A DNA stretch of 53,003 nt from an uncultured Clostridia bacterium (GCA_944363615.1 CALVUQ010000010.1:1-53003), one strand, 5' to 3'. Shown: positions 8,825 to 17,098, counted from the first letter of the stretch. Numbers and translations: made by a program. The notes: generated from the sequence alone by a model not told the origin.

Positions 8825-9433
8825 TTAGCTGTTAAGATAATCCTTAATCGCTTTTTCGTTGCGGAAAATCCTGCTTTTTTCCGCGTCGATTATGGAAAGC
8901 ACTCGTTGAATGGACGACTCCAGATCATCGTTAAAGACTATGTAGTCGAACTGTTTGTATTTTGCAAGCTCGCTTCTGGCGCAAGAAAGCCGACGGCGTA
9001 TGCTGTCTTCGGAATCCGTGCCGCGCGCCCTTAAACGCTTTTCCAAAATCTCGAACGAAGGCGGAATTATAAAGATGGTTACGCTTTCGGGATAAATGGT
9101 TTTGATCTGCTTTGCCCCTAAAGTGTCTATTTCGAACATTACGTCCTGTCCCAGTGCGAGTTTTTCGTAAACGGGAGCTTTGGGAGTACCGTAATAATTG
9201 CTGTAAACCGATGCCGTTTCCAGAAACTCCCCGTTGGCGATCATGCGCTGGTATTCTTCCACCGTCCTGAAGTAATAGTGTATACCGTCCACCTCGCCCT
9301 TGCGCGGAGCGCGGGTAGTCACGGATACGGAGCGTTTTATTTCCGGTCTTCTTATCAGAACCTCATTGTAAACGGTGCCTTTACCGGCGCCGCTGGGTCC
9401 GGATATCACTATAAGCAAACCTTTTTTGTTCAT
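8825..9433 (-). CDS. gmk: Guanylate kinase
   Basis: Phosphorylates GMP to GDP with ATP in the cytosol. The 202-residue length is typical. The P-loop is GPSGAGKGTV (about residues 11-20). The GMP-binding region shows SVTTRAPRKGEVDGIHYYF (about 37-56), with the expected Ser, Arg, Glu and Tyr positions. The lid and C-terminal helices follow in the normal order. The ATG is preceded by GGAGG with 8-base spacing. It is 16 bases downstream of the YicC-family gene, and this pair followed by rpoZ is the conserved Firmicutes arrangement. Confidence 0.97.
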   Translation of the reverse strand: MNKKGLLIVISGPSGAGKGTVYNEVLIRRPEIKRSVSVTTRAPRKGEVDGIHYYFRTVEEYQRMIANGEFLETASVYSNYYGTPKAPVYEKLALGQDVMFEIDTLGAKQIKTIYPESVTIFIIPPSFEILEKRLRARGTDSEDSIRRRLSCARSELAKYKQFDYIVFNDDLESSIQRVLSIIDAEKSRIFRNEKAIKDYLNS

Positions 9434-9449
9434 TCAAGGTACCTCCGAT

Positions 9450-10325
9450 TTACTCCACGTTCCTTATCTGTTCTTTGATTTTTTCCAACTCGTTCTTCAT
9501 GTAAACCACAAGATTTGTCAGCTCCGTATCGTTGCTTTTGCTGCCCATGGTGTTGATTTCTCTTCCCATTTCCTGCGAAACGAAATCCAGATTCCTGCCC
9601 TGAGGCTCGGACGAAGAAAGCGCGGAAACAAACTGTGCGATGTGCGAGTGCAGCCTGGAAATTTCTTCGTTTATGTCCGCTTTGTCGGCAAAAAACGCCG
9701 TTTCGTTCAGCAGTCTTGCCTCGTCTATCTCCACGCCCGCAAGCAGTTCGGTAATTTTGGCACGCAATTTCTGCGAATACTCCTCCACAACTTTGGGGGC
9801 GCGCTGTTCTACCTTGGCAAGAGCTCCGTCGATGTTAGCCGCCAGTCTTTTAAGATCCTCGGCAATGGTCTTACCCTCCGTGGCGCGCATGCGGTTAAGC
9901 TCCGTGACCGCGCCCTCGGTGCATTTTTCCACCAAAGCTTTCAAAAGCTGCTCGTCTTCCGATTCGCTGTCGATTTTTATGACATCCGGGACACGCATAA
10001 AGTCGGTAACGCCAAAGTCGTTTTCAATGCCGTATTTTGCGGCAAGCTTAAGCGAAGCACCTCTGTAAGCGTCCGCCAAAGCTTCGTCCACAATGATGCG
10101 CTTGCCTTGAGGCGAATTGTTTTCGTAGTTGAAAAATACGTCCACAGAGCCGCGACGAAGATGCTTTTTGATAGTGCGCTTTACCACGTCTTCCACCGCC
10201 GACAAAGCCTTGGGTATGCGGCAGTTGATGTCAAGATAACGGTTGTTCACCGATTTGATTTCCACGGTGATTTGTCTGTCGGATTCGGCTACGATAAACT
10301 TACCGTAACCCGTCATGCTGTTCAT
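9450..10325 (-). CDS. YicC/YloC-family endoribonuclease
   Basis: A 291-residue protein with the family N-terminus MNSMTGYG and the characteristic EIKSVNNRYLDI stretch (about residues 22-33). It ends with the conserved C-terminal DUF1732-type region (DFVSQEMGREINTMGSKSND and NELEKIKEQIRNVE). Members are ribonucleases that can act on small RNAs; that role is known for the family and not shown here. The ATG overlaps the stop of the upstream AIR-synthase-like gene (ATGA) and has GGAG 7 bases away. It is placed with gmk as in most Firmicutes. Confidence 0.9.
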   Translation of the reverse strand: MNSMTGYGKFIVAESDRQITVEIKSVNNRYLDINCRIPKALSAVEDVVKRTIKKHLRRGSVDVFFNYENNSPQGKRIIVDEALADAYRGASLKLAAKYGIENDFGVTDFMRVPDVIKIDSESEDEQLLKALVEKCTEGAVTELNRMRATEGKTIAEDLKRLAANIDGALAKVEQRAPKVVEEYSQKLRAKITELLAGVEIDEARLLNETAFFADKADINEEISRLHSHIAQFVSALSSSEPQGRNLDFVSQEMGREINTMGSKSNDTELTNLVVYMKNELEKIKEQIRNVE

Positions 10326-11299
10326 TTACTCTCTCCTGAAAATTTATACAATTCGTCTGCAAGTACGTCTATTTTTTCGCGAGTGCCGTCTTTATGCACA
10401 AGCACGACGCCTTTTTCCGTAACTTTACCGATGCAAGTGAATTCAATGCCCGCTGCTTTCATGACTTTTTCCGCCGTTTCCGAACCGGAAAGCGCAACCA
10501 GCATACTGCCGCTGGAAATAAGCCTTAAAGGATTTACTCCGTAACGCGCACACAGCTTAACGGTAAGCGGGTCTAACGGCATTTTATCCTCCCAGATTTC
10601 CGCGCCCAGACCATTAAGGAAGCAAACTTCCGCAACCGCGCCCAGGATACCACCTTCCGTAACGTCGTGCATCATGGAAACCTGAGGTAAGGTTTTAAGA
10701 AGCGTGGATTCGGGCACGACGTCAAGCTGCGAATTGAATAAGACGAGTTTTTTTCTTTCATCGTCGTCAAGATCGGGCTTAAGAATGTCCGCCAAAAGGC
10801 ATGTCCCTTCAAGCGCAAGTTTTTTCGTAACGAAAAGTAAGTCGCCCTTTTTCAGTCCGGACTTACATATAACCTTTGCCGCTTTGCCGAACGCCGTTCC
10901 GCATACGACGGGGCGAACCACGCAGTCGGAAAATTCGGTGTGTCCTCCTACGATGTCCACGTTAAGTTCGTCCGCGCGCTTAACCGCGCCCTTCATAATG
11001 ACGCCCACGTCCTCGGCCGAACACGACGGCGGCATTATAAGCGTAATCGTCATTGCAACGGGCTCGCCGCCGTTGGCCGCCACGTCGTTGCAGCACACGT
11101 TTACGCACAATGCGCCCAGTTTCTCCTTTTCCGCGACCGCGGTAATGGGGTCGGAAGATACCACAATTACGTCTTTAAGGTCAAGCGCGGCGCAATCCTC
11201 GCCGATTGCGGACGACAACAAAACTTCCGATCTGTTTTTGTGCAAAAGAGAAATTACGTGTTTATTGAGTTCGTCCGTTGTCAGCTTGCCCAGTTTCAT
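10322..11299 (-). CDS. AIR-synthase/HypE-like (PurM-fold) protein of unknown substrate
   Basis: A 325-residue ATP-binding protein of the AIR-synthase superfamily (PurM, HypE, SelD, ThiL). Visible family features are GEDCAALD, SSDPITA, the NDVAANGGEPVAM metal/nucleotide motif (about residue 70) and the GGHTE motif (about 120). It lacks the C-terminal Cys tail that HypE needs for nickel-iron hydrogenase maturation, and no hydrogenase, purine or thiamine genes are nearby, so I do not name the reaction. It heads the long yicC-gmk-...-rpe operon. There is no SD; instead a sigma-A promoter ends exactly 6 bases before the ATG (see the promoter entry), predicting a leaderless message. Confidence 0.8.
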   Translation of the reverse strand: MKLGKLTTDELNKHVISLLHKNRSEVLLSSAIGEDCAALDLKDVIVVSSDPITAVAEKEKLGALCVNVCCNDVAANGGEPVAMTITLIMPPSCSAEDVGVIMKGAVKRADELNVDIVGGHTEFSDCVVRPVVCGTAFGKAAKVICKSGLKKGDLLFVTKKLALEGTCLLADILKPDLDDDERKKLVLFNSQLDVVPESTLLKTLPQVSMMHDVTEGGILGAVAEVCFLNGLGAEIWEDKMPLDPLTVKLCARYGVNPLRLISSGSMLVALSGSETAEKVMKAAGIEFTCIGKVTEKGVVLVHKDGTREKIDVLADELYKFSGESK

Positions 11300-11305
11300 A
11301 ATTAT

Positions 11306-11334
11306 ATTATAACAATAAAAAGCGGAAATTTCAA
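11306..11334 (-). promoter_or_regulatory. Sigma-A promoter predicted to give a leaderless mRNA (AIR-synthase-like gene)
   Basis: On the minus strand TTGAAA (11334-11329), a 17-base spacer and a perfect TATAAT (11311-11306) are followed by six bases and then the ATG at 11299. With the usual 6-base gap between the -10 box and +1, transcription would start on the A of the ATG. No SD is present. The -35 box overlaps the ligA stop codon. The same geometry is seen for lepA and rarA. Confidence 0.75.
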
Positions 11335-13265
11335 CTGTTTAATAAGGAAATAAATTCTTTCTCGGAGATTATTTTTATGCCTTTTTGTCTGGCTTTTTCC
11401 AGTTTGGAGCCCGCATTGTCCCCGGCCAGCACGAAATCCGTTTCCTTAGACACGGAGGACATGACTTCTCCGCCCGCACTCTCTATAAGCTTAGTCGCCT
11501 CGGCGCGGGTGTAAGACGGAAGCGTGCCCGTAAGCACGAATTTTTTACCCGAGAAAACGCCCGCGGCGTCTTGCCGCTCGATTTTGGGATCAATGCCTAT
11601 TTCTCGGAACTTTTCTATAAGTGCGCCGTGTTTTCCAAAATAGGACATTATAGAATCTGCAACTATTTCCCCGATATCCTCTATTTCTAGCAGTGTTTCG
11701 CGATCGGCGTTCATAAGCGCACTTATGCTTTTAAAGCGTAACGCAAGGTCGCGCGCGGTTTTTTTGCCCACGTTTTCTATGCCCAGGGCGTTTATAAATC
11801 GGTCAAGAGGAACAGACTTGCTTTTTTCCACCGACGAGATGAAATTTTCGATTTTCTTATCTTTATAGCCTTCAAGCCCGGCAACGTCCTCCGCTTTCAG
11901 ATAATACAAATCGGTCACGGAACGGACCCCCAGTTTTTCGTAAAGCTGAGCAACGGATTTTTCGCTTATGCCGCGAATGTCCATACAATCTTTGGAAACA
12001 AAGTGCTCGATTCGTCCCGTAATCTGCGGGGGACATCCGTTCTCGTTGGGACAGTACAAAAGCGCGCCCGATTCCACAAGCAAAGTCCCGCAGGCGGGGC
12101 ACACCTCGGGTTTGACGATCTCTGAACCGCCGTTATCCTCGGCCACACCCAGTATTTCGGGAATGACGTCGTTGGAACGCCTTACGAATACCCTGCTGCC
12201 CTTTTTTACCTTTTTACGTACAATGTCGCCGTAATTGTTAAGCGTGGCGCGGCTGACGGTGGCGCCGCAAAGCTCCACGGGCTCAAGCACCGCAAGCGGA
12301 GTAAGCTTTCCCGTGCGGCCCACGTTCCAGACCACGTCTTTCAGAACGGTTGTGGTTTCTTCCGCTTCGAATTTGTAAGCCATTGCCCAACGCGGAAATT
12401 TGTCCGTATAACCCAGCCTTTCTCTTAAGCGCATGTCGTCCACTTTGATGACCATGCCGTCTATCAGAAAATCCAAAGCTTTGCGATCCACGGAATTTAT
12501 CCTGCCGATAATCTCTTCCATGTTTCCCGAAACGAAAAGCATTTCGGTTTTAAATCCGTTTTCTTTCAAAAACGCTATGGAGTCGCGTTGACTGTCAATG
12601 TCCTTGCCCTCAATGTAATTGACATTGTAGAAAATAATATCCAGATTACGTGCTGCCGTAACTTTCGGGTCAAGGTTTCTTATCGCACCCGCAACGCCGT
12701 TACGCGCGTTTTTAAGCGGCTCGGCGGCGGTTTCATTGTACTTTTTAAGCGCGGACAAACGCATGATACCTTCACCCTGAGCCTCAAAAGTGCCCTTGTA
12801 CGGGACGGACAAAGGTATGGATTTTATGGTAGAAACCTGCGCGGTGACGTCCTCTCCCGTTTCGCCGTTGCCGCGCGTAGCCGCACCTTTATAATAGCCG
12901 TTTTCATAGGTAAGCGAAAGCGTAAGCCCGTCCAGCTTGTATTCGAGAGTATATATAACGTCGGGTGCGAGTTTTTTGATTTTGGCGTCCCATTCCCTGA
13001 GCTCTTCGAAACTGTTGCACTTATCAAGACTGTACAGCTTTTTAAGATGAGTATGAGGCTTGAATTCCTTTATCGGATCGCCGCCGATTTTACGCGTGGG
13101 CGAATCGGGAAGCGTCGTCCCCGTTTCTTTCTCGAGAAGAAGCAGTTCGTTGTAAAGTTCGTCGTACTCTTTGTCGGAAACGGTAGGCTCGTCAAGCACG
13201 TAATATTGATAAGCGTACTTGTTAAGACGGGCGGTAAGCTCCTTCATTCTTTCGATTTTGTCCAT
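11331..13265 (-). CDS. ligA: NAD-dependent DNA ligase LigA
   Basis: Seals nicks in DNA using NAD+. The 644-residue protein is slightly shorter than the usual 665-670. It shows the Ia domain at the N-terminus (Tyr-rich region near 18-22), the adenylation motif EYKLDGLTLSL (KxDG, about 108-111, catalytic Lys), a four-Cys zinc finger (CPACG ... CPNENGC, about 390-415), helix-hairpin-helix repeats (about 440-560) and a C-terminal BRCT domain (about 570-644). It lies 60 bases downstream of pcrA, a common Firmicutes pairing, and is preceded by a TGAGGT-type SD. Confidence 0.97.
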   Translation of the reverse strand: MDKIERMKELTARLNKYAYQYYVLDEPTVSDKEYDELYNELLLLEKETGTTLPDSPTRKIGGDPIKEFKPHTHLKKLYSLDKCNSFEELREWDAKIKKLAPDVIYTLEYKLDGLTLSLTYENGYYKGAATRGNGETGEDVTAQVSTIKSIPLSVPYKGTFEAQGEGIMRLSALKKYNETAAEPLKNARNGVAGAIRNLDPKVTAARNLDIIFYNVNYIEGKDIDSQRDSIAFLKENGFKTEMLFVSGNMEEIIGRINSVDRKALDFLIDGMVIKVDDMRLRERLGYTDKFPRWAMAYKFEAEETTTVLKDVVWNVGRTGKLTPLAVLEPVELCGATVSRATLNNYGDIVRKKVKKGSRVFVRRSNDVIPEILGVAEDNGGSEIVKPEVCPACGTLLVESGALLYCPNENGCPPQITGRIEHFVSKDCMDIRGISEKSVAQLYEKLGVRSVTDLYYLKAEDVAGLEGYKDKKIENFISSVEKSKSVPLDRFINALGIENVGKKTARDLALRFKSISALMNADRETLLEIEDIGEIVADSIMSYFGKHGALIEKFREIGIDPKIERQDAAGVFSGKKFVLTGTLPSYTRAEATKLIESAGGEVMSSVSKETDFVLAGDNAGSKLEKARQKGIKIISEKEFISLLNS

Positions 13266-13325
13266 TGGTTTTAAGACCTCATTAAAAATTATCTTCCCGA
13301 CACGGAAAAACTGTGCCCGATCTTT

Positions 13326-15581
13326 TTATTCCACTATTTCAAGCGGTGCATACGCCAAAAGCAACATTAGTTTGCCCAGCCCCGGAAAATCCACTTCGGC
13401 ATACGCTTCCCCGCTTGTATCCAGTTTTACGATTGTTCCTTCGCCGAACTTCTTATGGCGGACTTTTGTCCCGGGCTTAAACAGCGCAGGGTCCACTTTC
13501 GGGCGGGACGGACTTTCCGCAGCCGGTTTTGCGGAACGTTCTCCACCCGACAGAGGAACCTCCTCCCTTACATAGCCGTCGCCGTATGACGAGTAAGCGC
13601 GCTCTCCCCTGTAACTTCCGTAATCGCCGTATCCGCGACCGTAACGGGCATAAGGACTTTCGTACCCGCGGTTTTCCACAAATCCCGCTTCTTTCAAAAA
13701 CTCCGACGGCAGACAATCCTGTCTTTCGCCGAAACGGAATCTGGACTTGGCCATCGAAAGGAACAGACGTTGTTTGGCCCTTGTAACCGCAACGTACATA
13801 AGTCTTCGCTCCTCTTCCGTTTCCGAAGAAGAGTCGTTTCTGCGCGACACGGGGAAAATACCTTCTTCAAGCCCGACTACAAAAACGACGTTGAATTCCA
13901 GCCCCTTGGCGGAATGTACGGTGGCAAGATTAACGCAGTCGCCCGCTTCGTCCATCTCGTCAAGATCGCTGTAAAGCGAAATCTGCTGAAGATAATCGTC
14001 AAGACCGGCACCCGGATTCGCCTGCTCGTATTGTTCGATACCGTGAGCAAGCTCTCGTATATTGTTTTTACGGGCTTCGTTTTCCTCGGTATCCTCGGAA
14101 TAATATTCTTTCAGTCCGATCAGTTTTATGATGTAGCATACAAGGTCGAAAAGCGAACAGCCGGACTTATAAGCGTTGCTCATGCATTGCAGAACGTTGG
14201 CAAAAGGCAGCACTTTTTTTATTACGCCGGACGGTAAATCCCCGTTTCCTTCAATGCCGTAAATGACGTCGTAAAGCGTTTGCCCGCTTACAAGCGAATA
14301 ATTGACAAGCTGTTTTACGGTTCCGTCGCCTATGCCGCGCTTGGGAAAATTTATTACGCGCATTATAGCTTCGTCGTCGTTGGGATTTCCCAGAATTTTA
14401 AGATATGCAATAAGATCTTTAACCTCTTTACGGTCGTAAAATTTGAAGCCGCCGTAAACCTTGTGAGGTATGCCGTACTGAATCAGTTTTTCTTCGAACG
14501 TTCGGGAAAGCGAGTTTATGCGCATAAGCACGGCAAAATCGGAATATTTTAAGCCGGCGCTTTTTTTGATTGTAATAATGTTTTTTACCACGTAATCCGC
14601 TTCTTCCCCGTCGGTATGCGCCGCGTAAAACTGCACGTCCGCACCGTCCGCATTTTCCGTCCACAACTCCTTGTCAAGCCTTGTCGTGTTGTTCTTTATT
14701 ATTTTGTTGGCTAAAGCGAGAATCTTTTTTGTGGAACGGTAATTCTGCTCCAGCTTATAAACTTTACACGGATAATCGGTAGTAAAATCGAAAATATTGG
14801 CAAAATTTGCGCCGCGCCAACCGTAAATGCTTTGATCCTCGTCGCCGACAACAAAAATATTGCCGTGCTTTGCGCCCAGTATTTTAATGAGATTATACTG
14901 AACAGTGTTTGTGTCCTGAAATTCGTCGACGTGTATGTAACGGAATTTTTCCTGAAAATATTCGCGCGCCTCGTCGTCGTGCTTAAGTAAATACAGGGCT
15001 TTGTTGAGAAGATCGTCAAAATCCAGCGCGTTACACTTTTTAAGCTCTTTTTCGTACTCAAAATAGACCTTTGCTATTACGTCGATATACTCCCGCCAGG
15101 AATTTGCTTTGCGATATTCGTCGGGCGTCAGTCCGTAGGTTTTGGCGTCGGAGATAGAAGCAATCGTGATTTTTGCAATGTCGTCGTCCACGGGCATTTC
15201 TTTGAGAATGCGTTTTATGCAGTGTTCTTTTTCCTGCTCGCCGTAAATCGAAAAATTGGCAGTATATCCTCCCAGATTTTTAATAAACCTGCGCAGAATT
15301 CTTATGCACAGCGCGTGAAATGTAAAGACCCAGATATCCCCGGCCTTGTCGCCCAGCATAGAGATAAGCCTTTCGCGCATCTCGTTGGCAGCCTTGTTTG
15401 TAAAGGTAATCGCCAGAATGTTGTAAGGTTTTACCCCAAGGTCCTCGATAAGATGCGCAATACGGTGCGTAAGCAGTCGCGTTTTGCCGCTTCCCGCCCC
15501 TGCTGTGACAAGTACGGCGCCTTCGGTATCGAGTACGGGTTTAATCTGTTCGTCGTTAAGTTTGCTTAAATCCAAGCTCAT
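13326..15581 (-). CDS. pcrA: ATP-dependent DNA helicase PcrA/UvrD
   Basis: A 751-residue superfamily-1A 3'-5' helicase for repair and for clearing recombination or transcription intermediates. Motif Q/I is seen as LNDEQ and TAGAGSGKTRLL (about 25-38), with DEFQDTN (about 218), GDEDQSIYGWRGA (about 245), QNYRSTKKI and the C-terminal VHSAKGLEFNVVFV and YVAVTRAKQRL. The extreme C-terminus (about 690-751) has the KPGTKVRHKKFGEGTIV pattern of the PcrA Tudor-like RNA-polymerase interaction domain. The Ser/Tyr/Gly-rich linker before it is low complexity and variable in the family. It is transcribed from its own promoter at 15666-15694. Confidence 0.96.
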   Translation of the reverse strand: MSLDLSKLNDEQIKPVLDTEGAVLVTAGAGSGKTRLLTHRIAHLIEDLGVKPYNILAITFTNKAANEMRERLISMLGDKAGDIWVFTFHALCIRILRRFIKNLGGYTANFSIYGEQEKEHCIKRILKEMPVDDDIAKITIASISDAKTYGLTPDEYRKANSWREYIDVIAKVYFEYEKELKKCNALDFDDLLNKALYLLKHDDEAREYFQEKFRYIHVDEFQDTNTVQYNLIKILGAKHGNIFVVGDEDQSIYGWRGANFANIFDFTTDYPCKVYKLEQNYRSTKKILALANKIIKNNTTRLDKELWTENADGADVQFYAAHTDGEEADYVVKNIITIKKSAGLKYSDFAVLMRINSLSRTFEEKLIQYGIPHKVYGGFKFYDRKEVKDLIAYLKILGNPNDDEAIMRVINFPKRGIGDGTVKQLVNYSLVSGQTLYDVIYGIEGNGDLPSGVIKKVLPFANVLQCMSNAYKSGCSLFDLVCYIIKLIGLKEYYSEDTEENEARKNNIRELAHGIEQYEQANPGAGLDDYLQQISLYSDLDEMDEAGDCVNLATVHSAKGLEFNVVFVVGLEEGIFPVSRRNDSSSETEEERRLMYVAVTRAKQRLFLSMAKSRFRFGERQDCLPSEFLKEAGFVENRGYESPYARYGRGYGDYGSYRGERAYSSYGDGYVREEVPLSGGERSAKPAAESPSRPKVDPALFKPGTKVRHKKFGEGTIVKLDTSGEAYAEVDFPGLGKLMLLLAYAPLEIVE

Positions 15582-15624
15582 GCGGTAATCTTCCTAAAAT
15601 TGAATTTCTGCCCTGATAAAACAA

Positions 15625-15653
15625 TTATGCGGATTCAGAAAAAATCCGCATAA
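15625..15653 (-). other. Perfect 11-bp hairpin in the pcrA 5' untranslated region
   Basis: TTATGCGGATT and AATCCGCATAA form an uninterrupted 11-bp stem with a 7-base loop, about 45 bases before the pcrA ATG and downstream of its promoter. On the transcribed strand it is followed by TTGTTTT, so it could be a leaky terminator/attenuator, an mRNA-stabilising 5' hairpin or a palindromic protein site. It does not resemble the Firmicutes LexA box. Confidence 0.55.
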
Positions 15654-15665
15654 ATCCGTGTTTTT

Positions 15666-15694
15666 ATTGTATCAAATTCCTTATGTTTAGTCAA
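15666..15694 (-). promoter_or_regulatory. Sigma-A promoter of pcrA-ligA
   Basis: On the minus strand TTGACT (15694-15689), a 17-base spacer and TACAAT (15671-15666) match five of six bases each to the consensus. The predicted start gives a leader of roughly 78 bases that contains the 11-bp hairpin at 15625-15653. Confidence 0.8.
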
Positions 15695-15744
15695 GGCTTT
15701 TTGTTTTAACTGCCGCTTTTGCACCGAAGCTGCCGCATAATATT

Positions 15745-16155
15745 TCAAACCGATTTTCCGACGTGCTCAAGATAATATCTGCGACTTAATTCCCTGAATT
15801 TCTTTGATAATTCAAGAATATATTTCTGTTTTCCGCATTCGTCCAGCTTCTGATACTTTTCCTTGTCAATCAGCTGACCTATGGGACTAAGCGTGTCGGA
15901 ATCCTCATCGAGAATCTTGCAAACCTTTTCGTAAAGCCTTTCCTCCTGACGAAAACGCTGTTCGTCCGTTGCGAACATGGCGTCACGACGGATTTTCGCC
16001 CGCTGTAATTCCGTAATGTTGCGCTCGCCCATCGAAGAACTTTCTTCCATTTCGCGGCGCTCGCGTTCAAGCCGTTGCCAGTATCCCATTTTCAGTCTTT
16101 GCTTTGCCAAAAGCGCCCTTTTCTTCAACTCGCTTATTGCCTTTTCGCTTCTCAA
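15745..16155 (-). CDS. Unknown basic, helical protein (136 residues)
   Basis: I do not recognise this protein. It is very rich in Arg, Lys and Glu and almost certainly mainly helical: residues 1-45 (RSEKAISELKKRALLAKQR and onward) look like a charged coiled coil, and residues 95-136 a second helical region ending REYLEHVGK-like. There is no signal peptide, membrane segment or Cys motif. Translation is credible: a TTG start at 16155 is preceded by GGAGG with 8-base spacing. It lies upstream of pcrA on the same strand but is separated from it by the pcrA promoter, so it is a unit of its own. A nucleic-acid- or ribosome-associated role would be a guess from composition only. Confidence 0.7.
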   Translation of the reverse strand: MRSEKAISELKKRALLAKQRLKMGYWQRLERERREMEESSSMGERNITELQRAKIRRDAMFATDEQRFRQEERLYEKVCKILDEDSDTLSPIGQLIDKEKYQKLDECGKQKYILELSKKFRELSRRYYLEHVGKSV

Positions 16156-16602
16156 TTTCCTGTCCTCCCGAAAGTTTTAACGCCATAAATAATAGCATAA
16201 TATTTTCAGTTTGTATCCATGCTTTCAAAATTCGACATAAAATCCCAAAAGTTTCCGAATATGTTGCTTGTTACCGTACCCTTATTCCTAAATTTTCGTT
16301 ATTTTTTACTCTTATTGGACTTCAATTTTTTATCAAATGACTTTACTCTCGTTCTTCTCTAATTTTTATTAAACTACCTATAATCAAAGTTGATTTTAAA
16401 TAAATTTCCGACAAAACAAACGATGATGCTGCCGATATCATTTAAATACGGGATTGTTGCGAACTCTTGAAAAACAAAAACATTTTTTTAGCAGTTTTCC
16501 CTCTCTTTGCCTCTGCCAAATAAAAACTTGCAAAGCCGTGAAAATTCATTTTCGATTTAAGCGAAAAAATTAAATTTTCAACAAAAAATCTTCTAAAAAC
16601 CC

Positions 16603-16631
16603 TTGACAAGCCCCCGCGAATAATGTAATAT
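16603..16631 (+). promoter_or_regulatory. Strong isolated plus-strand sigma-A promoter
   Basis: A perfect TTGACA (16603-16608), a 17-base spacer and TAATAT (16626-16631) lie in a region with no plus-strand gene for kilobases downstream. The predicted start is near 16638, and a 10-bp hairpin with a T-run begins only 26 bases later. Confidence 0.65.
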
Positions 16632-16637
16632 TAAGTC

Positions 16638-16694
16638 GCACAAAAGAAAAACCAAAGACATCCGACGGGACGCTTAAATGCGTTCCGTCTTTTC
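16638..16694 (+). ncRNA. Candidate short RNA of about 57 nt ending in a hairpin
   Basis: Downstream of the promoter at 16603-16631 the sequence has about 26 unstructured A-rich bases, then GACGGGACGC (16664-16673), a TTAAAT loop and GCGTTCCGTC (16680-16689), which pair over 10 positions with one G-U, then TTTT. This is the architecture of a promoter followed by a factor-independent terminator. The product could be a small RNA or an attenuated leader whose gene was lost. No known RNA family is recognised. The T-run is short (four), so termination may be partial. Confidence 0.4.
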
Positions 16695-17043
16695 ATATAG
16701 TTTATATAAATATTATTTTAGTTTTATCATGCCGCCTTTTTATATTATTTATTATATAAAATATTACTTCCTACTCGTGCACGTTGATTTTTATTAAACC
16801 TTAACGCACAAAAAATATGCTTTACAAAACTTATTTCCGCGAATCAAATAAAAAAAACACTTAAATTCCTGATTTTGTATTTAGAATTTCCTGAAAAGCG
16901 CCGCATTACAAAACCGTCAAAAAATTCTTCATTAAAACAAATTATTAATCGCTGAAACAAATATAGTTAAAAAATCATTATTTAAGATAAAGTCTGCAGG
17001 CTTTATAGACTTACCATCTGTATTTCGATTTAAATTTCCGCAT

Positions 17044-17080
17044 AAAAAAACGCCCTCTCCCTCATAACGGGAAAGGACGT
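17044..17080 (-). terminator. Intrinsic terminator of rpsU
   Basis: On the minus strand ACGTCCTTTCCC pairs with GGGAGAGGGCGT (12 positions, two or three G-U) around a 7-base loop, followed by seven T residues. It lies 19 bases after the rpsU stop. Confidence 0.9.
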
Positions 17081-17098
17081 ATCAGCCTTATAAAAAGG

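Larger units (their letters stand above)
16156..17043. other. AT-rich intergenic region with no protein gene
   Basis: About 890 bases, clearly more AT-rich than the neighbours, with no credible reading frame on either strand. The only structured element I can support is the plus-strand promoter plus hairpin at 16603-16693. There is an imperfect inverted repeat (TGAAAATT ... AATTTTCA) at about 16537-16580 and a short AAGTCT/AGACTT palindrome near 16990-17012, both of unknown meaning. Confidence 0.6.

Noticed and set aside
9375..10544. A 389-codon plus-strand frame opposite yicC and gmk
   Set aside because: It has no SD and no family features, and it lies entirely antisense to well-identified genes.
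10322..11299. Calling this gene thiL or hypE
   Set aside because: It shares only superfamily motifs, lacks the HypE C-terminal Cys, and has no thiamine or hydrogenase context.
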